A DNA stretch of 64,000 nt. Origin: Candidatus Eiseniibacteriota bacterium (GTDB taxonomy: Bacteria; Joyebacterota; Joyebacteria; Joyebacterales; Joyebacteraceae). The notes under the pieces are model-generated. The model saw only the letters and a program-made list of their open reading frames with translations, had not been told where the DNA came from and made no database searches. The stretch spans positions 1 through 64,000 of the forward strand of contig JAUXGN010000006.1 in the NCBI GenBank assembly GCA_030622115.1. The letters run 5' to 3'. The translations under genes were made by a program, and so were the position numbers. Below are positions 8,114 through 14,979 of this stretch, one piece after another (position 1 is the first letter of the stretch; the number at the start of each line of letters is the position of its first letter).

Positions 8114-8562
8114 CGCTCGCAGAAGTGATGGTAGGTTCTCTCTTGGCCGGGTTCGTCATCCTGGCAGCGGTGGGTATGTATGTGAACTCGATCGAGACTT
8201 GGGATAGCACCGCAGCCAGGCTGAACCTGCAGCGCGAAGCGAGCATAGTTGTAGAGGGAATGATGGATGAGATTCGCGAGGGCAGCAGTGTCGTCGTCGA
8301 CAGTCCGGGGACGAGCGTAAGTGTCTACCGGCGTGTCGCAGGAGCGGACAGCCTCACGAACGTCTACTCGTTTGCCGGGACAACGCTCACGAATCAGTCG
8401 GGAGTTGTGTTGCTTGACGGCGTCACGGCGCTGAGTTTCGCCTCCCCGGATCAGAAGAAGCTGATCATCGTGGTGAGGCTTGAGGATGACATGGGAACCA
8501 GTGGGCTCGCTGAGGACGACCAGGGCATTCGCATCGAATCGGTTGCCGTCTGCCGCAACTAG
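8110..8562 (+). CDS. Minor prepilin, PilW-like, without a leader peptide
   Basis: A 150-aa protein that starts directly at the mature prepilin boundary: MTLAEVMVGSLLAGFVILAAVGMYV, with Met at +1 and Glu at +5 but no preceding Gly(-1) or basic leader. The rest resembles PilW/GspJ-type pilins (LQREASIVVEGMMDEIREG, then ALSFASPDQKKLIIVVRLE). The frame upstream is open only back to 8038, reads GSRP just before the Met, and offers no standard start. Translation from ATG 8110 uses GGGAG seven bases upstream. Without the Gly it should not be a normal PilD substrate; the 38-bp repeat may have replaced the original leader. Confidence 0.75.
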   Translation: MTLAEVMVGSLLAGFVILAAVGMYVNSIETWDSTAARLNLQREASIVVEGMMDEIREGSSVVVDSPGTSVSVYRRVAGADSLTNVYSFAGTTLTNQSGVVLLDGVTALSFASPDQKKLIIVVRLEDDMGTSGLAEDDQGIRIESVAVCRN

Positions 8563-8589
8563 GGCTGACATCAAGCACGAGGAGGAAAC

Positions 8590-9531
8590 ATGTTCACCGG
8601 CTCGAGACGTGTTGTCACGGGCGTTGATGTAGGGAGCTCCAGCGTGAAGGTTGTTCGCCTCGCGCACGGGCGAGGTGGGAGCGAACTCCTTGGCGTGGCC
8701 ATTGCCAGGATCGAGGGTGTCGGGAAACCCGATCTATTGGAGAACGATACGAGGTTGGCCACTATAGACGCGATCGCCAGAGCTTTTGCGGGGTTGGGGG
8801 TTGAGCCGCAGAAGGCGGGGACGATAGTGAGTTCTGTCGGTGGCACGAGCGTCAGTGTGAAGCACGTGGAGTTTCCAAGGATGAGTGACAGGGAGCTTTC
8901 CGAATCGGCCATGTGGGAGTCGAAGAAGCACATTCCGTTTGAGGCAGCCGGGGCGGACATCACATGTGCGCGCCTGAAACGCGACGAAGTGAGGAGCGAG
9001 AACAGCATGCACGTTCTACTCACCGCCGCGTATGAGGGGACGGTCGATGACCACGTAGCGCTTCTTATCGAAGTGGGTGTGGAGCCGGCGATCGTCGACC
9101 TCACAACTCTGGCGCTTCTCAATGAAGTCGATGCTGAGGGACTCCTGAACGATGGGGCGGTGGGCGTGCTGGAGTTGGGGAGATCGTTCGCTCATCTCTC
9201 GGTGTATGCATCGAAGGGACTACTCCTCTCCAGGTCGATTCCGATAGCCGACAGAGACGATTCATGGCTGGAACACGTCGTAACGGAGGTTCGCTTCTCT
9301 CTGGCGTTCTACAACAACGAGACCGGGAAGAAGGGGATTGCCGCCGTTTACCTCTCGGGAGGCCGGGCACTCGATGAGACCGTTCGGGAATGCTTCGAGC
9401 GGGAGCTTGGAGTCGACGTGGGATTGCTGGATCCGCTGGGATCCGTCACGTGCAGTGGCATTGATGTCGATGAGCTAAGACCGCAGAGCGCGAGGTTCGC
9501 ATTGGCCACGGGATTGGCAAGGAGGAGGTAG
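8590..9531 (+). CDS. pilM: Type IV pilus assembly protein PilM
   Basis: Actin-like cytoplasmic protein that links the inner-membrane PilN/O complex to the motor. It is 313 aa. The phosphate-1 motif VVTGVDVGSSSVKVVRL opens the protein, followed by SVGGTSVSVKHVEFPRMSDREL and WESKKHIPFE, all hallmarks of PilM. The later VGVLELGRSFAHLSVY and YLSGGRALDE segments form the second actin-like half. ATG 8590 has GGAGGAA immediately upstream. It begins the pilMNOPQ block. Confidence 0.9.
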   Translation: MFTGSRRVVTGVDVGSSSVKVVRLAHGRGGSELLGVAIARIEGVGKPDLLENDTRLATIDAIARAFAGLGVEPQKAGTIVSSVGGTSVSVKHVEFPRMSDRELSESAMWESKKHIPFEAAGADITCARLKRDEVRSENSMHVLLTAAYEGTVDDHVALLIEVGVEPAIVDLTTLALLNEVDAEGLLNDGAVGVLELGRSFAHLSVYASKGLLLSRSIPIADRDDSWLEHVVTEVRFSLAFYNNETGKKGIAAVYLSGGRALDETVRECFERELGVDVGLLDPLGSVTCSGIDVDELRPQSARFALATGLARRR

Positions 9532-9534
9532 AGC

Positions 9535-10164
9535 ATGCTGTTCGAACTCAATATCTACCGTCTCGGCAGGGAGCGACGTCGCGAAGCGGCCGCCCGTGCC
9601 CGTTCCCTCGGCGCAATCGTTCTTGTGGCAGGCGTGAGTTTCGCAATGCTCCTGATCTACTCGCAGGCGCTTTGGTCTACCGGGAAGGGGCTTGATGTCG
9701 CGCAAGCGCGTTTGAAAGGCGTCGAGCGAGCCTTCGTGACGGCAACCGAGGAAGGCGCCGGCATCACGGCGGACGAGCTGTTGCTTCTCAAAGATCGGGC
9801 TGCGCAGGTCCCGTGGAGCAGTGTGCTTCGCCGGGTGGGGGAACTCGTACCGTCCGACACGTGGTACATGCGGCTCTCGCTGGTCAAGAAATCAGCGTTT
9901 GATGAGGCCGGGTCCGCGGGGGCATTCCACATATACGGCATCGTCAAGGCGAAGGGACGCGATGAGAGCGTCATCGAACTCATGGGATTCGTGGACGCGT
10001 TGCGAGCTGATGCGGAGTTGAGCCAGTACTTCGGGAATGCCAAGCTTGCGACGATGCGGTGGGAAGATGATGTCGATGACACATTCATGGAAGGGCTGTC
10101 CTTCGAGGCGATCCTACTTATCCAGGGCCCGATAGCATCAGAGGTGGACTATGTCGACGCGTGA
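9535..10164 (+). CDS. pilN: Type IV pilus assembly protein PilN
   Basis: Inner-membrane alignment protein, 209 aa. The N-terminus MLFELNIYR resembles the conserved PilN segment (usually INLLP) that binds PilM. One membrane helix follows (AIVLVAGVSFAMLLIYSQAL, about residues 24-45), then a coiled-coil and ferredoxin-like periplasmic domain with WSSVLRRVGELVPSDTWYM. It overlaps pilO by 14 bases, which supports translational coupling and complex formation. Confidence 0.85.
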   Translation: MLFELNIYRLGRERRREAAARARSLGAIVLVAGVSFAMLLIYSQALWSTGKGLDVAQARLKGVERAFVTATEEGAGITADELLLLKDRAAQVPWSSVLRRVGELVPSDTWYMRLSLVKKSAFDEAGSAGAFHIYGIVKAKGRDESVIELMGFVDALRADAELSQYFGNAKLATMRWEDDVDDTFMEGLSFEAILLIQGPIASEVDYVDA

Positions 10165-10660
10165 CAGAGTAGGCATCGCGATTCCACTCATCGTACTTGC
10201 ACTCATCATCGTGCTGAATCTCGCGGTTCAGAGGCCACGATGGATGGAGATGATCTCGCTCACCGGCGACATCGCCAGAGCAGAGATGGCTCTCTCGGAG
10301 ATTCTTGAAACCGAGGTGGACCTTGAAGAAGCGCGGATCTATCTGCCGGAGAGGGTTAGTGGGGACATGCCGGCCGATCAGCGCTTTCTCTCGGATATCA
10401 GCGCCGAGATGGCCGAGCTAGGTCTGCTGCTCATCCAGCTTGAACCGGAGAGCGATGTGCCGGCTGTGGGTGGGTACCGCGAGAGAGCGTATCTGGTGGA
10501 ATTCGAAGGACGGTACGATGCGGTTGCGCAGCTCCTTGAGTACCTGGAGAGTGTGCCGGAGATGGTTGCCATTACTTCTCTGGACGTGAGATCGAATCGA
10601 GTGATCGCGGCAGGCAGTGGACACCGCACACTGGTGACGTTCAAGGTCACGGGCTACTGA
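10151..10660 (+). CDS. pilO: Type IV pilus assembly protein PilO
   Basis: Inner-membrane partner of PilN, 169 aa, with an N-terminal membrane helix (IAIPLIVLALIIVLNLAV, about residues 9-26), a short helical stretch, and a ferredoxin-like C-terminal domain (YLVEFEGRYDAVAQLLEYLESVPEMVAI). Length and position after pilN fit PilO. It starts at ATG 10151 inside the end of pilN. Confidence 0.85.
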   Translation: MSTRDRVGIAIPLIVLALIIVLNLAVQRPRWMEMISLTGDIARAEMALSEILETEVDLEEARIYLPERVSGDMPADQRFLSDISAEMAELGLLLIQLEPESDVPAVGGYRERAYLVEFEGRYDAVAQLLEYLESVPEMVAITSLDVRSNRVIAAGSGHRTLVTFKVTGY

Positions 10661-10695
10661 ATCGCGGCCGAGTCTGACCGGAGGATGGAATCGCA

Positions 10696-11190
10696 ATGAA
10701 GACCCATCACATAGTAATCATGATCTTGGCCACCGTGAGCACCATCTACCTAGGTGCGGGGGTTGCCGCCAAGAGCCTCGGCGTCTCGGGCAAGATAGGC
10801 AAGCTCGTGAGCGAGGAACGGACGGGGATGGAGGTCGAGGGGGAGAACCTGTCGGAGCTTCTGGAGGATCTCAGGAGAGCCCAGGTAGATGTTGAGGTGA
10901 CGGAGGAGACGGTCACGGCACGCGATCCGATGGTTCCGAAGGAGAAACAGAAGAGCGCGCCGAGGTCCGGATCATCAGCTCCGTCCAAGCCGAGTCGTCC
11001 ATCAGTTGTGGTGACGGCTCTAGTGATCGACAGCAATCCGATGGCAATCGTCGAAGCCGGAGGCCGCAGCATCAGCGTGAGAGTAGGAGACACCGTGAAC
11101 GGCGGCAAGGTGACGGAGATCGCGAGGGGCGGCGTGGTCATTGACTACGATGGGACCACCCGCACGTACTCGTACCCAGCGGGCAAGTGA
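10696..11190 (+). CDS. pilP: PilP-like pilus assembly protein
   Basis: A 164-aa exported protein with an N-terminal hydrophobic segment (IVIMILATVSTIYLGAGVAA), an unstructured middle rich in Pro, Ser and Lys (RDPMVPKEKQK...PSKPSRPS), and a small beta domain (VVVTALVIDSNPMAIVEAGG, then VRVGDTVNGGKVTEI). This HR/PilP fold normally bridges PilN/O to the secretin. There is no lipobox cysteine, so unlike many PilP proteins it appears to be membrane-anchored rather than a lipoprotein. Confidence 0.75.
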   Translation: MKTHHIVIMILATVSTIYLGAGVAAKSLGVSGKIGKLVSEERTGMEVEGENLSELLEDLRRAQVDVEVTEETVTARDPMVPKEKQKSAPRSGSSAPSKPSRPSVVVTALVIDSNPMAIVEAGGRSISVRVGDTVNGGKVTEIARGGVVIDYDGTTRTYSYPAGK

Positions 11191-11209
11191 AACAGGGGGA
11201 ACGCAGAAG

Positions 11210-12430
11210 ATGAGGTTTCACGCGATAATCATCACAGGGCTCCTGCTGGTCTTCACGCTTGCGCCGGCGGCGTCAGCGCAACATGAAGGAGCCACGGTGT
11301 CGGTGAGTGCAAGGGAGACCGCACTCACGGATGTCCTCACCATTCTTGCCGAGAAAAGCGGCCTCAATATCGTGACGAGCCCTGCTGTTGAGGGGAAGGT
11401 CGTCTCGGTACACATCAGGAACACTCCGATCGACGAGGCGCTTGATCTCGTTGTCAGGGCCGCCGGTCTCGCCTACGAGAGAGTGGGCAATTCGATTCTC
11501 GTTGGAAATGCCGAGGCTCTCGCGGAGGAGACGGGTCTGGACACGTATGTGCTCGACATCATGTTCGCAGACGCACACGAACTCGAGCCGCTCATTGCAG
11601 AGATAGCGGAGAGCGCGTCGACCGATCCCGGTGGGAACCGTCTGGTCGTAGTGGCGTCACCCGGCAAGATCGAGCAGATTCGCCGCGTTGTAAGGAAGCT
11701 GGACATTCCACCGGTTCAAATCAAGCTGGTGACCGAGGTGATAGAGGTGACGACGGACGACCTGATGGAATACGGCATCGATTGGGCCAAGCTGATGAGC
11801 CAGACTGTGCTCTTTGCCGAGGGGGAGCCTGAACCGTCCGCGCCTGACGGGCTTCCAGAAATAATGCCGTGGGGTGCGCTTCCGTTCGACGGCGACGATA
11901 TCGTGCGGCAGGCCCAGACTCTGGAAATGGCCATCGACTTCCTGGAGGGAGAAGGGCAAGCGCGAATCCTGAGCCGGTCGCAGCTCGCAACGCTGAATAA
12001 CCGTGAGGCTGAGATCCACATCGGCGACGTCATTCCTTACACGGTCTCGGGCGTGTCATCGGCTGGGGCGGTCGAAGTGACGGTCGAGCGAGAGAAGGTG
12101 GGTGTCACGGTTACCGTTACCCCGAGAGCGACGGGCGACGGTCACATAACAGTTCTCGTGGAACCGAACGTCAGCAGCATCGTGGGTTGGAAGGGCCCGA
12201 ACGAGGAGATCCCGTGGACCAAGGAGCGCCGTGCATCTACGCAGGTTCGCGTGAGAGACGGGCAGACGTTCATCATTGCGGGGCTTCTGAATGAGGACAC
12301 GAGCACCGAGGAAATCAAGGTGCCGTTCCTGGGCGACATTCCGATCATTGGCTATCTCTTCAAGCACATGAGAGACTCGAAGAAGACATCGGACCTGATC
12401 ATCAAGATCACGCCGACGATCATCTCGTAG
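11210..12430 (+). CDS. pilQ: Type IV pilus secretin PilQ (compact form)
   Basis: Outer-membrane secretin through which the pilus leaves the cell. It has a signal peptide (AIIITGLLLVFTLAPAASA), an STN domain (TALTDVLTILAEKSGLNIVTSP), one NolW/secretin_N domain (NRLVVVASPGKIEQIRRVV), and the secretin core ending in the conserved VPFLGDIPIIGYLFK and DLIIKITPTII segments. At 406 aa it is much shorter than proteobacterial PilQ (about 700) and lacks AMIN domains. ATG 11210 was chosen for the signal peptide and the AGGGGGA upstream; the frame is open further 5' inside pilP. Confidence 0.9.
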   Translation: MRFHAIIITGLLLVFTLAPAASAQHEGATVSVSARETALTDVLTILAEKSGLNIVTSPAVEGKVVSVHIRNTPIDEALDLVVRAAGLAYERVGNSILVGNAEALAEETGLDTYVLDIMFADAHELEPLIAEIAESASTDPGGNRLVVVASPGKIEQIRRVVRKLDIPPVQIKLVTEVIEVTTDDLMEYGIDWAKLMSQTVLFAEGEPEPSAPDGLPEIMPWGALPFDGDDIVRQAQTLEMAIDFLEGEGQARILSRSQLATLNNREAEIHIGDVIPYTVSGVSSAGAVEVTVEREKVGVTVTVTPRATGDGHITVLVEPNVSSIVGWKGPNEEIPWTKERRASTQVRVRDGQTFIIAGLLNEDTSTEEIKVPFLGDIPIIGYLFKHMRDSKKTSDLIIKITPTIIS

Positions 12431-12549
12431 CCTCGACGGTGCGGTCATTGCAGACGCGATCCGTGTCGCGGTCGGCGTGCAGATAGATCGCAAGAGCATC
12501 GCAAGTACAGAAATCGTACGGGACACAGCATGAGCAGAGTCCCTATGAA

Positions 12550-12576
12550 GAGAGGGGCCCCACCGGGGCCCCTCTC
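12550..12576. terminator. Bidirectional terminator hairpin 1
   Basis: Perfect 12-bp stem GAGAGGGGCCCC / GGGGCCCCTCTC with an ACC loop, located between the convergent pilQ and beta-helix genes. No long T run follows on either strand, so termination efficiency is inferred from the very stable stem and position. Confidence 0.7.
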
Positions 12577-12585
12577 GTACTGCAT

Positions 12586-12620
12586 GCTCAGGGTATAGCG
12601 CGTAGCGCCATACCCTGAGC
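12586..12620. terminator. Bidirectional terminator hairpin 2
   Basis: Stem GCTCAGGGTAT / ATACCCTGAGC (11 bp), extended past one A-C mismatch by GCGC/GCGC around a GTA loop. It lies ten bases from hairpin 1, giving a tandem structure that would isolate the pilus operon from the minus-strand gene. Confidence 0.65.
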
Positions 12621-12662
12621 CGCCAACCGGATTCACCGCAATGGAGCGCCGGCTCCAGCGCG

Positions 12663-13772
12663 CTATCTGTACATTGCCTTGATCGCACCCCAGCTGATCG
12701 CTTCGACGGGTGAGTCACATCCCTCTCCGTAGCGGCCGATCAACACACCGGAGTCGTTGTTCTCCGGCAGGTGAAGTGAGGCCGCGTCGACCCAGGCGTG
12801 GCAGTATATGCTTTCGCAGTAGAGCGGGTCCGCATTGATGTTGTAGTCCGAACCCGTCTGATTGGGGATCGTTCCGCTGTACAAGGGCGGCGAATTGAAG
12901 CCCCAGACATTGCAGTTCGAGAACGTGGGCGCTATAGTGCCGTCGGCGCCGTGCACCAGGCTGTACCCCGAGATGATGCCACTGCTCGTGAAACAGCAGT
13001 TCAGGAACGTCGGGGCGGCGGAGTTCTCAAGGTAGACGCACTGGCCGTCATTCCATGTTTGGCACTCCATGAACGTGACATTGGTGAGCGTCGGAGCGGC
13101 GCCGTTCGTGCAGAAGATGCCATCGCCGAGGCCTGTCGCACTACCGGCACACACACTGGTCTCGGTGACTGTGGGGGATGAGGCACTGCAGAATACGGAG
13201 GCGCCGTTGTAGCCCGCCGCGCCGTGCATCAAGGTGCACGCGACGATATCGGGGTCCGACCCATTGCAGCAGGCCAGGTTGCCACCATTGTCGAAGGCCA
13301 GGTTCTCGTCAAGAAGGCAGTTCGTGAGTGTTGGAGATGAAGACGCGAGGTAGATGCCCGCGCCGTGGTCCGCCATGCAGCCGTAGACGCGCACGTTCTC
13401 GATCACGGGAGACGAGTTACTCATCGAGATCCCGCCGCCGTCGACTCCGAATCCGGAGGACAAAGTGAAGCCACTGAGATGGGTTGTGTCGCCGCAGTCC
13501 ACAATGTAGAGGATGCAGTCGAACTCCGAGATGGCGTCGATGACGACGGACGATGTGTCTCCGCCGACACTCGTGAGAGTGACGCCGGGCTTCATCTGGA
13601 TTCCGGCCTCAGGGTAGCGCCCGTTTGCCATGAGGACCGTGTCTCTCGGCGAGGCAGACGTGATTGCTGCCTGAATGGATTCGCCGGGACTGACGTTGAT
13701 GATCGTCGCGCCGCACGTCACCGCGAGAGCGAGAACCGATACCACTGTGAGCATGATTGTAGCCAACCTCAT
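12663..13772 (-). CDS. Secreted right-handed beta-helix protein with SWGAIKAMYR C-terminus
   Basis: A 369-aa exported protein. The signal peptide MRLATIMLTVVSVLALAVTC is followed by TIINVSPGESIQAAI, the usual lead-in to a parallel beta-helix. Repeated rungs of ~22-25 residues fill the middle (SSPVIENVRVYGC, SSPTLTNCLLDE, SSPTVTETSVC, AAPTLTNVTFMEC, AAPTFLNCCF). Cysteines recur at rung corners. The protein ends PVEAISWGAIKAMYR, nearly identical to the end of the FG-GAP protein at 57336-58289. The start ATG 13772 has GGGAGAGG just upstream; an earlier in-frame ATG lacks this and precedes no signal peptide. It has its own promoter. Function unknown; probably surface-exposed or secreted. Confidence 0.85.
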   Translation of the reverse strand: MRLATIMLTVVSVLALAVTCGATIINVSPGESIQAAITSASPRDTVLMANGRYPEAGIQMKPGVTLTSVGGDTSSVVIDAISEFDCILYIVDCGDTTHLSGFTLSSGFGVDGGGISMSNSSPVIENVRVYGCMADHGAGIYLASSSPTLTNCLLDENLAFDNGGNLACCNGSDPDIVACTLMHGAAGYNGASVFCSASSPTVTETSVCAGSATGLGDGIFCTNGAAPTLTNVTFMECQTWNDGQCVYLENSAAPTFLNCCFTSSGIISGYSLVHGADGTIAPTFSNCNVWGFNSPPLYSGTIPNQTGSDYNINADPLYCESIYCHAWVDAASLHLPENNDSGVLIGRYGEGCDSPVEAISWGAIKAMYR

Positions 13773-13801
13773 TTGCCTCTCCCTTGTACTGAGACCAAAC
13801 G

Positions 13802-13813
13802 TTGCGTACGCAA
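13802..13813. promoter_or_regulatory. 12-bp perfect palindrome in the 5' leader
   Basis: TTGCGTACGCAA reads the same on both strands. It lies about 30 bases upstream of the beta-helix gene start and just downstream of that gene's predicted transcription start, a position suited to a repressor operator. No regulator is encoded nearby. Confidence 0.3.
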
Positions 13814-13835
13814 GTATACGATGAAACCATAGTAC

Positions 13836-13865
13836 AGAATACATGATGCATGTCTCATTGTACAA
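13836..13865 (-). promoter_or_regulatory. Sigma-70-type promoter of the beta-helix gene
   Basis: On the minus strand TTGTAC (13865-13860) and TATTCT (13841-13836) are separated by 18 bases, giving a leader of about 55 bases before ATG 13772. A second TATACT-like box lies closer to the gene. Confidence 0.4.
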
Positions 13866-13964
13866 GCAGGATCCTTGTATCTTGCGACGGCTCGCACGTT
13901 TTGCGGGAGCGGGCTCCTACAGGCCTCTGCTCTTGGGAATGGGTAGCGTGGCTCCAGAAAGGAT

Positions 13965-13994
13965 CTGGCAGGGCAGTGCACGGCACGCTATACT
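13965..13994 (+). promoter_or_regulatory. Candidate sigma-70 promoter of trxB and the downstream run
   Basis: CTGGCA at 13965-13970 and TATACT at 13989-13994 with an 18-base spacer, about 45 bases before the trxB ATG. The -10 box is good; the -35 is partial. Confidence 0.4.
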
Positions 13995-14040
13995 CTCGGT
14001 TCAGCGTGTTCTTCCTGGATGACTGCGTGGGAGGTCATAC

Positions 14041-14964
14041 ATGGGCAGGTACGATCTTGTGGTGATCGGTGCGGGACCGGCCGGGCTCACCGCCGGCATC
14101 TACGCCGGACGGTTCAATCTCAAGACGGTGGTGCTGGAAGAAGCCATGCCTGGTGGACAGGTGGCCATGACCCATCTCATCGAGAACTACCCCGGAGTCG
14201 CCGCAGAGAGTGGCGCCGCACTCACCGGAAGAATGCAGAAGCAGATGGTGGAATTCGGGGCCGAGCTGGCTACGGACTCAGTGAGCGCGATCGAGACTGG
14301 GGAGAATGGGCTTGCCGTGGTCGGCCGCTCCGACAGATACGAGGCGGGGGCCATCATCGTGGCTACCGGCACGGGCTATCGGAAGCTGGGTGTGCCTGGT
14401 GAGGATGAGTTCGTGGGTCGCGGTGTTTCGTACTGTGCGACCTGTGACGGCCCGTTCTATAGGGACCAGGAGGTGGCCGTTGTCGGCGGCGGCGACAGCG
14501 CCCTCCAGGAGGCGCTCTATCTTTCGGACATCGCCGGCAGGGTCTACATCATCCATCGTCGGGACGAGTTTCGGGCAGTGCCTGTGCTGGCCGAGCGCGT
14601 GATGAATCATGATAAGATAGAGTGCATCTGCAGTCACGTTGTGGAGAGCATAGAGGGCAGCTTCAAGGGCGTGGAAAGATTGAATCTCAAACCGGTCGGC
14701 GATGGGGAACCAAGGGTTCTGGAAGTGCCCGGTGTTTTCCTCTTCGTTGGGCTCAAGCCGAAGACCGAGTTTCTTGGTGATCTCCTCGAGAAGGACGATC
14801 GAGGATTCCTCGTGACCAACGATCAGATGAAGACCGGAGTGCGCGGCGTGTTCGCGGCCGGTGATTGCCGCGCGAAGCCGCTGCGCCAGGTTTCTACGGC
14901 CATTGGTGATGGAGCGACCGCGGCGTTCGAGACGGAGCGATTTCTTGATAGCAACAAGTGGTAG
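14041..14964 (+). CDS. trxB: Thioredoxin reductase
   Basis: FAD/NADPH flavoprotein that keeps thioredoxin reduced in the cytoplasm. It is 307 aa, normal. The FAD motif is VVIGAGPAGLTAGIYAGRF. The redox-active pair is Cys132-Cys135 in YCATCDGPFYRDQEV, the NADPH-binding motif is VVGGGDSALQEALYL, and the C-terminal FAD segment is GVFAAGDCRAKPLRQVSTA. ATG 14041 follows GGGAGG. Fifteen bases separate it from tldD. Confidence 0.95.
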   Translation: MGRYDLVVIGAGPAGLTAGIYAGRFNLKTVVLEEAMPGGQVAMTHLIENYPGVAAESGAALTGRMQKQMVEFGAELATDSVSAIETGENGLAVVGRSDRYEAGAIIVATGTGYRKLGVPGEDEFVGRGVSYCATCDGPFYRDQEVAVVGGGDSALQEALYLSDIAGRVYIIHRRDEFRAVPVLAERVMNHDKIECICSHVVESIEGSFKGVERLNLKPVGDGEPRVLEVPGVFLFVGLKPKTEFLGDLLEKDDRGFLVTNDQMKTGVRGVFAAGDCRAKPLRQVSTAIGDGATAAFETERFLDSNKW

Positions 14965-14979
14965 GAGAGGGGTGCAGGC

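Larger units (their letters stand above)
8012..8125 (+). repeat. Three tandem copies of a 38-bp unit carrying RBS and ATG
   Basis: Units start at 8012, 8050 and 8088, each beginning CTGGATC and containing CGGGAG, a 7-base spacer and ATGACG. Units 1 and 2 differ at two bases. Unit 3 matches unit 2 for the first 28 bases and then runs into the prepilin coding sequence. Because 38 is not a multiple of three, the ATGs at 8034, 8072 and 8110 fall in three different frames. Confidence 0.9.

Noticed and set aside
13966-13980. TGGCAG...TGCA as a sigma-54 promoter for trxB
   Set aside because: Only nine bases separate the GG and GC dinucleotides; sigma-54 needs ten. The overlapping CTGGCA-18-TATACT sigma-70 pair fits better.
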